In this document: positions 12,674 to 23,960 of the stretch, in pieces
How positions within the stretch are numbered: position 1 is the first letter of the stretch
Layout: every line of letters begins with the position of its first letter
DNA from: Neoconidiobolus thromboides FSU 785
Taxonomy: Eukaryota; Entomophthoromycota; Entomophthoromycetes; Entomophthorales; Neoconidiobolaceae
Direction of reading: 5' to 3'
Length of the DNA: 64,000 bases
NCBI GenBank assembly: GCA_025603075.1
Contig: MU626259.1
Span: forward strand, 251,920-315,919
Program-made: the position numbers and the translations under genes
Notes under the pieces: model-generated
Database searches by the model: none
Told to the model about the DNA's origin: nothing
What the model saw: the letters and a program-made list of their open reading frames with translations, nothing else

Positions 12674-12776
12674 ATATGGGAATATATTTTTGTGTTTAAG
12701 AATTTTATTAACGATCTTTCTGCTCAAATAGCGCTTAAAAGATAGAAAAAGTGATGAAGTCAAAAAAACATACTCA
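12674..12776 (-). mobile_element. MITE-family copy 2
   Basis: Reverse orientation. It begins ATATGGGAATATATTTTTGT, contains the core CTCAAATAGCGCTTAAAAGA, and ends in a degraded terminal repeat (ACATACTCAC instead of ACATCCCC). Confidence 0.75.
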
Positions 12777-13383
12777 CACCATACCTTGAAGCAGCTGTTT
12801 TAGTTGTTTTATATGTGGTACTTCATAATATTTTACTATGCCTGTTTATTATAACTTAACCAATACTATTTTTGAATCTAGTTTATTAATGGATGCTAGA
12901 AATATTGAGCCTTTTTTCAAAACGATCGAGTCACGTATAACCCTTTTTTGGATCATACATTCCAGAAAAATTTTGCAAAAAGGTGTATGACTCTACTTAT
13001 AGTTTTATTTTTTATTATGTATAAAACCTTGTGAATATTTATAAGTAACCTATTCTTTTAAATCAAATAGTATGCGTTAAGATCAGGATCAACTTCTATC
13101 ATCAAAAAATAAGAGCTTATAAATATTGATAAATTCAAAATGCTATCTGATATCCCATTTAATACTAGTTGCTATATTTATATAAATAAATATTATTTAA
13201 TATGATTCGAGGTCTTAAAATAAGAATTTAGTAAAAAATCAGTTTCAAAATAAATTTGAAAAAATTGCAAATTTTAAAGCTAATTTGTTACAATTATACA
13301 AAGGAATTTCAAGCTAATAATTAAAACATCAAAAATCAAATTTTCTTAATTTTATCTTTTTATAAGAAAATATACTGAGCAAG

Positions 13384-14693
13384 ATGGGTGACGCAGGATT
13401 TTTTAGAGTAAAATAGACCAAGAGAATACAATAAAACATTAACAAATAATAGGGTACGAGTACAACACAAGACTCACGATTTTCAGATAAAGAGAAGCGA
13501 TTATTAAAAACCATGAAGTTTCCAAAATGTTTTGAAAAAAAGGTAAAATTTAAATTAAACTGATCACGTTTAATACTATTATGAACTTGAATTTTCAATA
13601 CAAATTGAATATTTAATATTCAATCAAAATGGCCATATGAAACTTTAACTAAAACACTCAGTTTTTATATGTAATTTTATAATACACTCACTTACAAATA
13701 CTTTGGACAACTATTCAGGTGGAAATGAAAAAGGTGGAGATGACAGTAATAAAATCATGGATCTCTAAAAGAGTAACTGAAATTCTTGGTTTTGAAGATG
13801 AAGTGGTTATTGGTTTTATCTTTGGTTTATTAGAAGAAGAAGTAAGCTTTTGATTTTTTAGTTTTAAATAATACTAATCGAGATAATTTGAATCAATAAA
13901 GAAAGTTGATCCAAAACGTAGTCAAATTAATATTACTGGTTTTTTGGAACAAAATGCAGCCACTTTTATGAAAGAGTTATGGGAACTTCTATTAAGTGCT
14001 CAAGAATCTCCAAATGGTATTCCACAAAAGTTTATTGAAGAGAAAAAACAAGAGATTTTAAATAAAAAGGTAAATAGTGAGTTGAAGTTGGATAAAGTTT
14101 TTAATAGTCTATATTTATGATAGAAAGAAGAAGAAGAAATGTTAAAAAGAGTTCATAAAGAAATGGAAAAAGAAAAAGATTATGTTAGAGAATCTTTAGA
14201 ACATTATCATCATAGAGTAAGTTCAAAACAAACCCTCATTATTTTGATTTCAGGAATAACATCCTAATTTCAATAGGATCCCGAAAACTATCGTAGAGAA
14301 AACCATCGAGAGCGAGAAAGAGTCCATGATAGCAGCTCTAGATATTCAAGAACCGATCGCTATCGTCGACAAATTTCAAGATCGCCATCGCCACATAATC
14401 GTTCAAAAGAAAGGAACACTAGAAGATCCCCATCACCTAAACGTTATCGTTCAAAAGAAAGAAGTTCTAGAAGATCCCCTTCCCCTTATTCGAATCGTCG
14501 TTCTAGACGTGATGATTACTATGCTTCAAATAGACGTCGCGAGAGAGATAATGGTAGAGATGGTGAGAGAAGTAAAGAGCGTTATGAACGTCGTGAGAGA
14601 GATGGGGAGAAAAGTAAAGAAGGTTACGAACGCCGTGGTGATAGAGAGAGTGGAAAAAATAAGGAGGATCATGAACATGAGTCTAAGGATTAA
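13384..14693 (+). CDS. SRRM1-type splicing factor with PWI domain and RS tail
   Basis: Six exons: 13384-13407 (24 nt, MGDAGFFR), 13453-13542, 13719-13841, 13902-14069, 14124-14216 and 14277-14693. All introns are GT-AG with closed phases; the product is 304 residues. Residues 1-135 match the conserved SRRM1 N-terminus: MGDAGFFRGTS, RFSDKEKRLLKTMKFP, then the PWI domain with VTEILGFEDEVV, INITGFLEQNAATFMKEL and LLLSAQESPNGIPQ. The signature Pro-Trp-Ile is Ser-Trp-Ile here (51-53). Residues from about 165 form an Arg-Ser/Arg-Glu/Arg-Asp domain with RSPSP repeats. SRRM1 is an exon-junction and splicing coactivator; PWI domains bind nucleic acid. The gene converges on the INO80 subunit gene 178 bp away. 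Confidence 0.9.
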
Positions 14694-14871
14694 AGATTGA
14701 GTAATTTTCTTGATTATTTTTTGTTTTAATATTTAGATTTTTATATCGAATAATAACAGTAAAATAAAAAACAAAAAAGAATAAAAAGTAAATAGAATGA
14801 ACTTTAATCTTATGAAAAATAAAAATAAATTGTAATAAAACTGTGGAGTTATCACTCAAAGATAAATTCCT

Positions 14872-15723
14872 TTAAACTGCTTTCAATAATTTATAATGCT
14901 CTAAACCACAGCTTAATTTTTTTGTTTTTGGATCACAATATTTTTTAGGTAAATTACAATCTTTAACTTCACACTTTAATTTTTCTTTTACTACTGGAGT
15001 TTCCTTAAACCTATCAAGTAATCCCACTTGTTCTTCCGGAAATGATAAAGTTTTATTACCTTCTTTATCAATTCTAAATGAAATACAATCTTTATTCACT
15101 TTATCTTCTACTTTCTCATTAACTTCTTTATTATCACTTTTTGATTTTTTATTCGCTTGTTTCTTTAACAATCTATTGATTGTATCTAATTTATCTCTCT
15201 CTTGTTTTTGTTGAGATTGATGTTTTCTTTTTCGTGCCGTTTCATATCTTTTGAGTGCTGCTTCTTCTACTGATAATACTTTTTTTTTATTTTCTGGTTT
15301 TAATTCCAATAATTCTTCGTCATATTCATCTAAATATTTTGCTTTTTGTCGACGAGTTAGTTGATTTTTATTCATAGACACACTAGCTTCCATAAATTCT
15401 TCTTCCTCTTCTTCTTCAGACAAAGGTTCGACTATTTTTGGTTTACTTCGGCGACTACTACTTGGCCGAATCACTTCTTCTTCACTCTCATCTTCACTTT
15501 CAGGTATTACTTCTTTTTTCTTTTTACTTGGTTTGCTACGTTTCGATTTACTGTTATTAGATTTGGTAGTCTTAGATTTCGATTTTGAGCGTGTAGTCAT
15601 CTGTTTTTCTTCGTAGTAATCTTCATTGTCTTCTTGCTCCATGGGTGGCGAACTATAAAATTCATCATCTTGAGCATTGGATTTGGTTTCTACTTCAGTC
15701 AATGAGGAAGGAGAGCTGGACAT
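14872..15723 (-). CDS. IES2: INO80 complex subunit B (Ies2-like, PAPA-1 plus zf-HIT)
   Basis: A single-exon gene of 283 residues. The N-terminal 130 residues are acidic and basic low-complexity. A PAPA-1-like segment follows (about 130-180: TRRQKAKYLDEYDEELLEL, then LSVEEAALKRYETARKRKHQ). The C-terminus has a HIT-type zinc finger with ligands in CEVKDCNLPKKYCDPKTKK, then C and H in SCGLEHYKLL. This order is diagnostic for INO80B/Ies2, a subunit of the INO80 chromatin remodeller that stimulates nucleosome sliding in the nucleus. Length is close to yeast Ies2. It is divergent from the SND1 gene across 622 bp. Confidence 0.9.
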   Translation of the reverse strand: MSSSPSSLTEVETKSNAQDDEFYSSPPMEQEDNEDYYEEKQMTTRSKSKSKTTKSNNSKSKRSKPSKKKKEVIPESEDESEEEVIRPSSSRRSKPKIVEPLSEEEEEEEFMEASVSMNKNQLTRRQKAKYLDEYDEELLELKPENKKKVLSVEEAALKRYETARKRKHQSQQKQERDKLDTINRLLKKQANKKSKSDNKEVNEKVEDKVNKDCISFRIDKEGNKTLSFPEEQVGLLDRFKETPVVKEKLKCEVKDCNLPKKYCDPKTKKLSCGLEHYKLLKAV

Positions 15724-16345
15724 TGCGTTTGGTATTTTTTTATAATGATTGGAGTTTGCTTTTGATTTTATTTTGCTGCTGTTTCGTTAAAGTGCAATAA
15801 AGAGAATAAAAAATTTTGAAAGTTATTTTAATTCAAGTAACAATTTATCGTTGGATTCTATTCCTTATTATCCTTTTGCTCCCATATTTACCCACCTGAG
15901 GTTGGATGGTTATTAACCTTCTATCCAATCATTCAACTCCCTTCTATTGGAGACTGAGTTTAAGCTTGTGCATAGTCACTACTTAAAAAACTTGAAAAAA
16001 ATTCTTTGAAGAACGCATCTGCTGGTTCCAGCCAATAAAATTTGTTTTTAACATACTTTAAATTCTTGATTTGTTGATATTCAATTTTTATCTACTTCAT
16101 CCAATGGCTTTGAGTTCCTTTCCACCAATCATTATCTAAAATGTATCAGAAACCAAAGGAACCAATCACTCGAGGTATAGATTCCACCATCAATATAAAA
16201 ATCAAAAAAGCAAAAGCATATCTACAAACACATTCATAATAACACTTTTATTTTTACAACAAAATAGAAATATTTGCATAACAATCAACAATTGACGCTC
16301 AATAGCAGTAATACTATCAAAAAGAAGAAAAATAGCGATACAAAA
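15724..16345. promoter_or_regulatory. Divergent promoter region, IES2-like and SND1-like genes
   Basis: 622 bp shared upstream region of two nuclear/RNA-metabolism genes transcribed outward. It has pyrimidine-rich tracts (CCTTTTGCTCCC, CTTCTATTGG) and several CCAAT or ATTGG motifs (for example near 15923-15931, 16032-16037 and 16114-16120) but no TATA box that I can single out. Confidence 0.4.
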
Positions 16346-19337
16346 ATGAATCAAGCTAAACTTATGCATGGAATAGTGAAATCCGTTGTTTCAGGGGATA
16401 CCGTAATTTTACGTGGTAGTCCAAAAAACAATCAACCACCACCGGAAAGGATGTTAACATTAAATTTTGTAACGGCTCCTAGATTACCTAATTTTAAAAA
16501 AGGCATTGAGGAAGAGGTAGGCTCTAGAGGTTATTAATAATATAATAAATGAATTACTTATTTCTTTCATATATAGAGGTACTCCTTTGAATCCCGAAAT
16601 TTCCTTCGAAAACTTGTGGCTGGTAAATCTGTTCAATTTAAAGTCACCTTTGTGTCCACTGGGGGGCGAGAATATGGTAGCATATTCCTTGGGGATGAAG
16701 ATATATCCATTAAAATGGTAGAATTTGGTTGGTGTTATATTAAAGAAAATACCAAATTTAATGAAGAAGATACTAAATTAATGGAAATATTAACTTCAAA
16801 ACAACAAAATGCTAAAGACCAGCAGTTAGGAAAATGGAATACTGAAGGAAAGGTAAAAATATTTTAAATAAAATGTAAAAGAGGAAGTACTAATAAAAGT
16901 TTGTTTTTTAGTCTGTTACAGTTAATACTAACTTCCCAGAAGATAGTCGTGTATTGTTAAATAAATTCAAAGGGAAGAAGCTAAAGGGTAAAAATATCAT
17001 TATTTGTCTAAATAATGATAAAAATTAATACTTGATTTTTAGCTTTTATTGAACAAACTTTTGATGCTACTTTATTAAAATTATACGTTACTTTACCAGA
17101 TGAAGAAAATTCTAATGAATTTATTCAACAAGCATTATTGTTTCAAATTTCTGGTATTAAGGCACCAGCTATTCGCAAAGGTACCAATGGTCAACCAGAT
17201 ACTATTGAGCCTTTTGCTGAAGAAGTAAGTTCATTATTGTTAATCAAATGAAACAATTTAATTTGATAATTATTATAATTTTAAAGGCAAAATTTTTTAT
17301 TGAGTCTCGTTTACTTCAAAAAGATATTGAAGTGATATTAGAAGGATTAAATAATAATACTTTATGTGGTACCATCTTACATCCAGCTGGTAATATTGCT
17401 GAAGCTTTAGTATCCAGCGGGTTGGCTAAAGTAGTAGATTGGACTATAACTATGGTAACCGGGGGGCCAAGTAATTTAAGAAAATGTGAAAAATTAGCTA
17501 AAGAAAAACGACTAAAATTATGGAAATCACATGTAATTAATGAAACTAGTAAAAAAGAAGGCAATAATTTTGAGGGTATTGTTAGTTTTATTGCTAATGG
17601 GGATAGTATTCATGTGATTAGTAAGGATACTAATATTGAAAAAAAAATTCAATTTTCTAGTATTAGAGCACCTAAGGTTAAGGATTCAAAAGAAGCTGGC
17701 TATGCTTATCAAGCTAAAGAATATTTAAGAAAATTGTTAATTGGTAAGCAAGTTAAAGTTAAAATTGATTATATTAAACCGGCTTCGGATGGTTTTGAAG
17801 AAAAAGCATGTGCTTCAGTTCAATTTAATAATAAAAACCTCGGTGTTCAGTTATTAGAAAAAGGGCTCGCCTTTATCATTCGACATAAAAAAGAAGATGA
17901 TAATCGAGCAAGCAATTATGATGATTTAATGGTAGCCGAAGAAAAAGCCAAAGAAGCACAAATTGGCGTTTATAGTAATAAAGAGCCACCCACAGTAAGA
18001 TTTACCGATGCTTCGGAATCTTTAGCAAAAGCAAAGCAATTTCTATCCTTTTTTCAACGTTCTGGAAAGATCTCTGCCGTGGTTGAACATATCGCTAATG
18101 CCTCGCGATTCCGCTTATTTGTTCCATCACAAAATTGTAAAATTGCCTTTATTTTAAGTGGTATCAAAGTACCTAAAGTAGCACGTAATGAGAATGAAAA
18201 ATCAGAGCCATTTGGTGAAGAAGGTTTGAAATTTGCACAAAATTTAGCGTTACAAAGAGATGTGGAATTGGAAATTGAAGGGACAGATAAAAATGGAGCA
18301 TTTATTGGCAGTTTGTTTATTAATAAAACAAATCTTGCGGTCAGGTTATTAGAGAATGGTTTGGCAACGATTTTTGAAGTGTCAGCTGATCAATCTGCAT
18401 ATTCTAATCAATTATATGCAGCTGAAACTAATGCAAGAAATAAAAAATTAAAAATTTGGACTACTATTAAGGAGGAGGACTATGAAGAAGAAGATGATGA
18501 TATTGAAAAACTTAAATCTCAAAAAATTGAAAGAGTGAAATTAGTAGTATCCGAAATCGTTGATGGGAATAAATTTTATGTACAGATAGTGAATCAAGAA
18601 ATTGAATTATTAGAAAAAATGATGGCTGAATTTTCAATCCATCATTCAACACCTATTTCTAATAATAACTTCAGTCCTAAAGTGAATTTGATTTGTTCTG
18701 CTAAATTTTCCTTAGATAATCAATGGTATAGAGCCAAGGTTAAGAGAATTTCAGGGGGTAAAGCAGAAGTTTTATATATTGATTATGGCAATTCGGAATT
18801 AGTACCTTTGAGTAATTTACGTCCAATTCCAGATAAGTTTACTAAGCTTAAATCACAAGCTATTGAAGCTAAATTAGCTTATTTGAAAGTACCTACTTTA
18901 GATAAAGATTATGGTAATGAAGCATTAAATGTATTTAGAGAATTAGTAGAGGTAAGGATAATAAAATAAAAAACAGTTTAATTAATACTTATTTATTTTA
19001 AATTGAACTAAATTAGGGTAAACAATTGAATGCAACAATTGAAGCTAGAACATCAGGAGTAACTCATCTTTGTTTATATATGGGAGATCATTATAATTTT
19101 CCAAAGAGTATTAATGCGGAAATGTTACGTAGTGGTTATGCTATTATTGAAAAGAAGGAAAAATTGCCAATGAACTTAAGAGTACGTGAAAATGAAATTG
19201 GATTTTTAAATAACATTCAGGAACATGTGAAAAAAGAAAGGGTAAATTTATATTATTTTTATTTATTTATTTATTTATTGTTTTTTATTTAGTTGGGTAT
19301 GTGGGAATTTGGTGAAGTTGCTGATGATGATGAATAG
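16346..19337 (+). CDS. SND1: Tudor staphylococcal nuclease (Tudor-SN, SND1 family)
   Basis: Seven exons: 16346-16516, 16577-16852, 16912-16987, 17043-17224, 17287-18951, 19017-19241 and 19293-19337. Phases close, giving 879 residues, the normal family length. Four tandem SN-like domains are visible; SN3 starts at about 330 (GIVSFIANGDSIHVIS) and SN4 at about 494 (ISAVVEHIANASRFRLFVP). A Tudor domain at about 690-755 has WYRAKVKRI and EVLYIDYGNSE, and a split fifth SN fold ends the protein. The RGxPxxNQPPPER stretch in SN1 is typical. Tudor-SN acts in RNA binding, splicing, stress granules and RNA decay. I start at ATG 16346; the open frame upstream to 16274 begins only at a TTG. The gene converges on the MEIOB-like gene (197 bp). 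Confidence 0.95.
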
Positions 19338-19534
19338 TATTAAATTTAATATTAATAAAAGAAAGATACTTTATATTTTTATTAAGCTTATTAGGATTTA
19401 TTTTTAATTATGCATTTTATAGCTCAATCTTACTTGAATTTAATGATATCAGTTATGGTCAACTGTGGGTAGGAAATTGTACAATTACAACCAGCCTAAT
19501 TAAAGGTTAATACGAATATACCATAATGCTGTTA

Positions 19535-21494
19535 TTAGATTACTTCAATAATAAAATTGAATTCTTCAAATAATAAATTCGACTGTTAATTTATTTGATT
19601 ATTATTGTTATTATACTGTTACTATTATCTTACTTTTAATTGATATCTATCTTTAATCCCCATTGATACATAATCTGATGCCTAATATTATATTTTTATT
19701 ATATTATTAAATACATTTAATAGTATATTATTCTTACAGTGCAGCTTAATAATTTTATTGCTGCTTCATTAGTGATATCTAGTTTATTTAACATACCACT
19801 CTCATCAATTAAACTACATACATTATTCAACCAAAAATAGATATTATTGGATTTGAATGGGATTTTACATTTATGACAAACTATTGTTTCAAATTTAAAT
19901 AATTCACTGTTTTTACAACTATCACTAATAAAAATAATAAATAAATATTAATATTATATTAGTAATATTATTTATATTACCATTTAAAATAAACAATTTT
20001 ATTACTATCTTGATCAATATTCAAACAACACAATATACTCTTTATATTAAATTTAGCAATTTCTATTAAGCTGTTAATATTGTTTTATACTATTCAAATA
20101 TATTTTTATTACGATGAGCTTCAAGGGTTATTAATTGATATTTTAAATCTTTTATGTTTTTTATTTGTCCTAATTCTAAATTAAATAATGATCAATATCA
20201 AGCTTGATAATAAAATTAAATTAAATTAAATTAATATTTACCAATATAAATCATTGGTAATTTAGATTGGTTATTATTAATATGATTCATTTGATCACGA
20301 ATCCACTATTAGTATAATAGTTAATAAATATAACATAATATTATTATATTTGTATTTTACTTGATTATTAATACAACTTGGATTAATTTCAATAAATGAA
20401 TTAAATCCAATACTAATTTGAATATTTCCTCTAAATACATCTACATTTGGTTGAGTAATCAATAAAGCTAACAAAATAATGTTATTCATATCATTCATGT
20501 TATTTCGTATTGTTTATGTTATCTATGTTATCTTATTTATATTACCTGTTTCAAATACGACCCAATCGTTGGCCATTAAAGTTAAATCCCCCCATAATGT
20601 TATTTCAGCAGTAGATAATTCTTGATCAACTACTTTTATTGTTCGTTTATTACTACTTCCATATTTTGTTTTTATAATTTGAGTTTCCATGATCTATGAT
20701 AAAATTAAAATCAATTATATTAATCTTATTATAATCTTATTATTTAATTAATACATTTACAACCCCAAGTAATATTTTACCATCAAAATATTGTTTTTGA
20801 TTTCCGATTTGACTTCTTACTGATTTTAAATAATTAATTTTAAATAATTTATTATCATAACCAATTGGTTTTTTAAATAATTTATTGTTATTATTATCTT
20901 CAATTAATATCTTTATATTTCCAATCATGAATAATATTTGATCAATTTCTAGCCATTTACTTAATCCAAAGGGATGATTAATACTTGGATTGTATAATAC
21001 CATTTCATCCATTTCTACTCCTTTGCATTTCGCTTGAATTACTCCTACTAAATCATCTAACTTAAATATAAATATTAAATAAACTAGTTAAAATAATATA
21101 ATAAAATATTATACTACCTTTATAGTTGACTTAACTTTAGAGTATATTTTAATAGGTATAATATCAATATCATCTTTGATTAAAATTAATTGATAATATC
21201 CATATGTATTTTCTAAGTTATCAATATCAGTAATGTTATCAATACTATTTTATTTATCTACTATCTTTTGTAGTATGCGGTTTACAATCATTTATATTTA
21301 TAACTCTTCCTAATATAATATTTAATTTAGCATTATGATTATTAAACACGTTCATACCTTTAAGATTCTAAAAGATATTACTTAATCATTGTATCTATAT
21401 ACTATAAACTTACAATATTTGAACTCCCCACTTTAACGTCTTTTATAGTTAACACCTTAATATTATTTTTATTGATATCATTTCGATGATTCAT
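19535..21494 (-). CDS. MEIOB-like meiotic OB-fold ssDNA-binding protein
   Basis: Twelve exons on the minus strand: 21414-21494, 21262-21367, 21118-21212, 20755-21060, 20546-20693, 20361-20467, 20242-20305, 20113-20175, 19981-20062, 19738-19924, 19634-19681 and 19535-19582. Introns are GT-AG, 46-72 nt, and all phases close, giving 444 residues, about the length of animal MEIOB. It is an RPA1 paralogue family with OB folds: KLNIILGRVININD in OB-A, ITLWGDLTLMANDWVVFETA and VDVFRGNIQIS leading to FIEINPS in OB-B, and a C-terminal OB fold with a CxxC-CxxC zinc ribbon (CDSC, CHKC) preceded by CLNIDQDSNKIV. The match of the LNID segment, ribbon and C-terminal spacing favours MEIOB over RPA1. MEIOB works with SPATA22 in meiotic recombination. 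Donor choice at exon 4 is ambiguous by two codons. Confidence 0.8.
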
Positions 21495-22108
21495 TTTTAT
21501 TTAATTATCAGTTCTCTATTCTATATTCTCCATTCTCTTTTTATACTTTTGTAATTGACTATCCCAAAGCTTATAACATATACATATTATTCTACCTATA
21601 ATAGTTTGATAAAATGCATTAATTTTATTTATACATTATTATTAAAACCAGTACTTTTTTATACTAAGCTTTTGAATAAAATTAATAAGCTATTACTATT
21701 AAATTAAGTTTTCGTTATATTTTAATTATTATTGAAACTTGGATTAATACGATTAAAAATTAGGTCCAAATAATGAAGTAGTTGAATGCATTTTTTAATA
21801 AAATATTAGTATCTATTTTCAATAAGCATAAATCAAAGTGATAAGTGGTATAATAATCAATATTAAGCTAAAAGGTGTATTATAAATATATAAAGGTAAT
21901 AAACATTTTAAAATAGTTTAATGAAATAAAAGTAAGTGATATTGTTTAATATTATAAACTAAGTGCATATTAAATTATTAATGAATTTATTATCTGAGAA
22001 TTTAAAATGACTAGAATACAAGGACAAATGTATAATCACACAAAAAACAATAATAAAAATGTTTTAAAAATAAGTTATCTTTAATAATAATAAATTAACA
22101 AAATTTGC
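21495..22108. other. Intergenic region upstream of MEIOB-like gene
   Basis: 614 bp, AT-rich. It contains the 5' flank of the MEIOB-like gene (a pyrimidine tract TTCTCTATTCTATATTCTCC at 21511-21530) and the 3' flank of the first TspO gene. No gene or repeat recognised. Confidence 0.4.
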
Positions 22109-22750
22109 TTAATTTTGTTTAACACAATAGCACTTAGGGCAAACATTAGGGGTGTTTTTTATATCCGAATTATAACGTTTATAATTCGATTTCTTACCAA
22201 CCAAAACTTTAACATTCTCTTTATTTAAAGTCCAAACACGTTTATTAGCATAGCCTGAGATAACTAACCAAGCCAAATAAGGGACCATTAAATAACCAGC
22301 ATATTGATTAATTCTATAAAACTTAGATGTGGTAATGATGGCAGTAATCAAATTGACAGTAATAATATATAAAGAGACCTTATAATTTCTATAACGAAAG
22401 AAGAGGGCTGGCCAGCAAAGATTGAATAATAATTGAATAGAATAGAAAGCTAAAGCACTGGCTACTTTGATATTTTTCATCATATAAGATTGAAAAATTA
22501 AATAGGAAGCTAATCCCATACAAAGATAAAGGACAGTCCAAATGGGCTTGAATAATATTTTTGGTGGTAAAAAGCTAGGCTTAATAGTTAAATTATTAAA
22601 GATTCCCTTGAAATTACGTACATGAGAACCAGCCAATCGCCCCAATAAAGTTGGTGTAGCTAAGGCAATAGCTAAAGAGAGGAAACTGCCTGTAGTTAAA
22701 TCACAGATAGTCAAGACATTTGATGAGTTGTTTTGTTCACTTGGGTTCAT
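22109..22750 (-). CDS. TspO/MBR family protein, paralogue 1
   Basis: A single-exon gene of 213 residues. The five-helix TspO/MBR fold is indicated by the family motifs KPSFLPPKILFKPIWTVLY (about 58-76), MGLASYLIFQSY, QLLFNLCWPALFFRYRN (about 108-125), and three further hydrophobic segments. TspO proteins bind porphyrins and sterols in mitochondrial or other membranes and act in tetrapyrrole and stress physiology. The protein is about 50 residues longer than bacterial TspO. The extra tail ends in a Cys-rich motif, NVCPKCYC, matching CxxC tails in both neighbouring paralogues. A TATAAATA box (minus strand, 22791-22798) lies 41 bp upstream of the ATG. Confidence 0.9.
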   Translation of the reverse strand: MNPSEQNNSSNVLTICDLTTGSFLSLAIALATPTLLGRLAGSHVRNFKGIFNNLTIKPSFLPPKILFKPIWTVLYLCMGLASYLIFQSYMMKNIKVASALAFYSIQLLFNLCWPALFFRYRNYKVSLYIITVNLITAIITTSKFYRINQYAGYLMVPYLAWLVISGYANKRVWTLNKENVKVLVGKKSNYKRYNSDIKNTPNVCPKCYCVKQN

Positions 22751-23960
22751 TTTTATTTTTTTGTTTTATCAATTATCCTCTGTCTTAGGGTATTTATACT
22801 TATTTAATTTGCTTTTATTCATTCTTTATGTTAGCGTTAATATCAATAAGAGTTTGGGGATGAAATTAAGGGGTATTATAATAGAATAATAAAACGATAA
22901 CGAATAGTAAAAAGCTTTATTATAAGAATGTTACTCATAATTGACATTTTACATCATTTACAATGTTAATTTGAGGGTGGTAAGTTAAATTTTAGGTTAA
23001 GTGACAATTAACCAAATATAGTTAAGTTTTATTAAAAGTTGTTAAAGTTACAATATTGATTTGAACAGTTAAAACTTAGTTGGCAGGAAATTGAAATTAT
23101 AAGGGATTAAGATTATTGTTATGGGGTAAATTAAACTTTGTATTTTATAAATCACAAAATAAGTTTATGCTCTTTATGGGGTTATTAGCCTTTCCCAGTT
23201 CTATTTGGCAGACAAACCCTTAATATATTGTTTAATTTGTTTCTTTTAGTTTAATTAAGCTGTTTTATCTTTCCTTAATCACTTTTTAATAATGTTATAC
23301 TAAACTTGATTACATGGATAAATCCAAAATCCCATTTACCTTACAACATAGTTGAAAGTGAATCTTAGGATATAACGCATTTGAAAGTAGTAATATTATT
23401 ATTTTAAATGAATTAAATTGTAAAAAATTAATTTATTTACAAACAATAACTATAACTCAACTTAACTGTTCATAATAAGAATTGATGAAATCCTTGTTCT
23501 CTCTTTAAGTACTATAATCTTGCGGTTATGTTATTAAAATAATATTATATCTCCTTTTTAATCAATCTTTTTCAATCAGCTATAGATAAGATAATCGAAA
23601 GAATAATTATTTCCTAAGCCACTATAATCTTATGATTTTATATTAAAAAGTACACTATCCCCTTTATAGTGACCTTTTTTACATTTATAAATAATATTCT
23701 ATCCTTTTTATAATACCCTTTTTCATAGTGCCTTTTAATCTTTGACCTTAATAAATAATAAGTATAATTACAATTATAATATTTACAAAAGGTATTTATA
23801 ACTTGATAACTAAGCCTTCTGTCGATATAGTTTGTCTACAAGCATTATATTGATATAAATGATCTATAAGTGTTTTCTATCTGGACGATTAAAATAAACA
23901 AACACTGTAAAAATAAAAGTATGTAATATAAAAAAGATTTTAAAATAATTTAAATTTTAT
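22751..23960. other. Spacer between TspO paralogues 1 and 2
   Basis: 1.2 kb of AT-rich DNA with the paralogue 1 TATA box at 22791-22798. I see no ORF, RNA gene or dispersed repeat in it. Confidence 0.4.
22791..22798 (-). promoter_or_regulatory. TATA box, TspO paralogue 1
   Basis: TATAAATA on the minus strand, 41 bp upstream of the ATG at 22750. All three TspO genes have such a box at a similar distance. Confidence 0.5.

Larger units (their letters stand above)
10402..13383. other. Long gene-free tract with two MITE-like elements
   Basis: Nearly 3 kb between homocitrate synthase and the SRRM1-type gene. It holds two copies of the window-wide MITE family (11421-11524 and 12674-12776). Short ORFs are present on both strands around 11.7 kb but none has coding character. 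The rest is AT-rich with no recognised feature. Confidence 0.5.

Noticed and set aside
13329-13598. 89-residue minus-strand ORF
   Set aside because: Antisense to exons 1 and 2 of the SRRM1-type gene, which are supported by strong family motifs.
14326-14700. 124-residue plus-strand ORF rich in Val/Ile/Arg
   Set aside because: It is an alternative frame of the last exon of the SRRM1-type gene; the other frame gives a proper Arg-Ser domain with RSPSP repeats and joins in phase to five upstream exons.
15361-15588. Phe-rich plus-strand ORF
   Set aside because: Shadow of the Lys/Glu-rich N-terminal region of the INO80 subunit gene on the opposite strand.
16274-16345. Upstream extension of the SND1 gene
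   Set aside because: The frame begins with TTG, not ATG, and the encoded residues are low-complexity; ATG 16346 fits the family start.
20062-20112. A 20-nt mini-intron in the MEIOB-like gene
   Set aside because: A 20-nt GT-AG segment would keep the frame, but a standard 50-nt intron (20063-20112) with normal spacing also does and matches the other introns, so the ultra-short intron is unnecessary.
21213-21261. Frameshift or GC-AG intron in MEIOB-like exon 2
   Set aside because: The apparent frame break disappears with a 49-nt GT-AG intron ending at 21213, giving a clean join.
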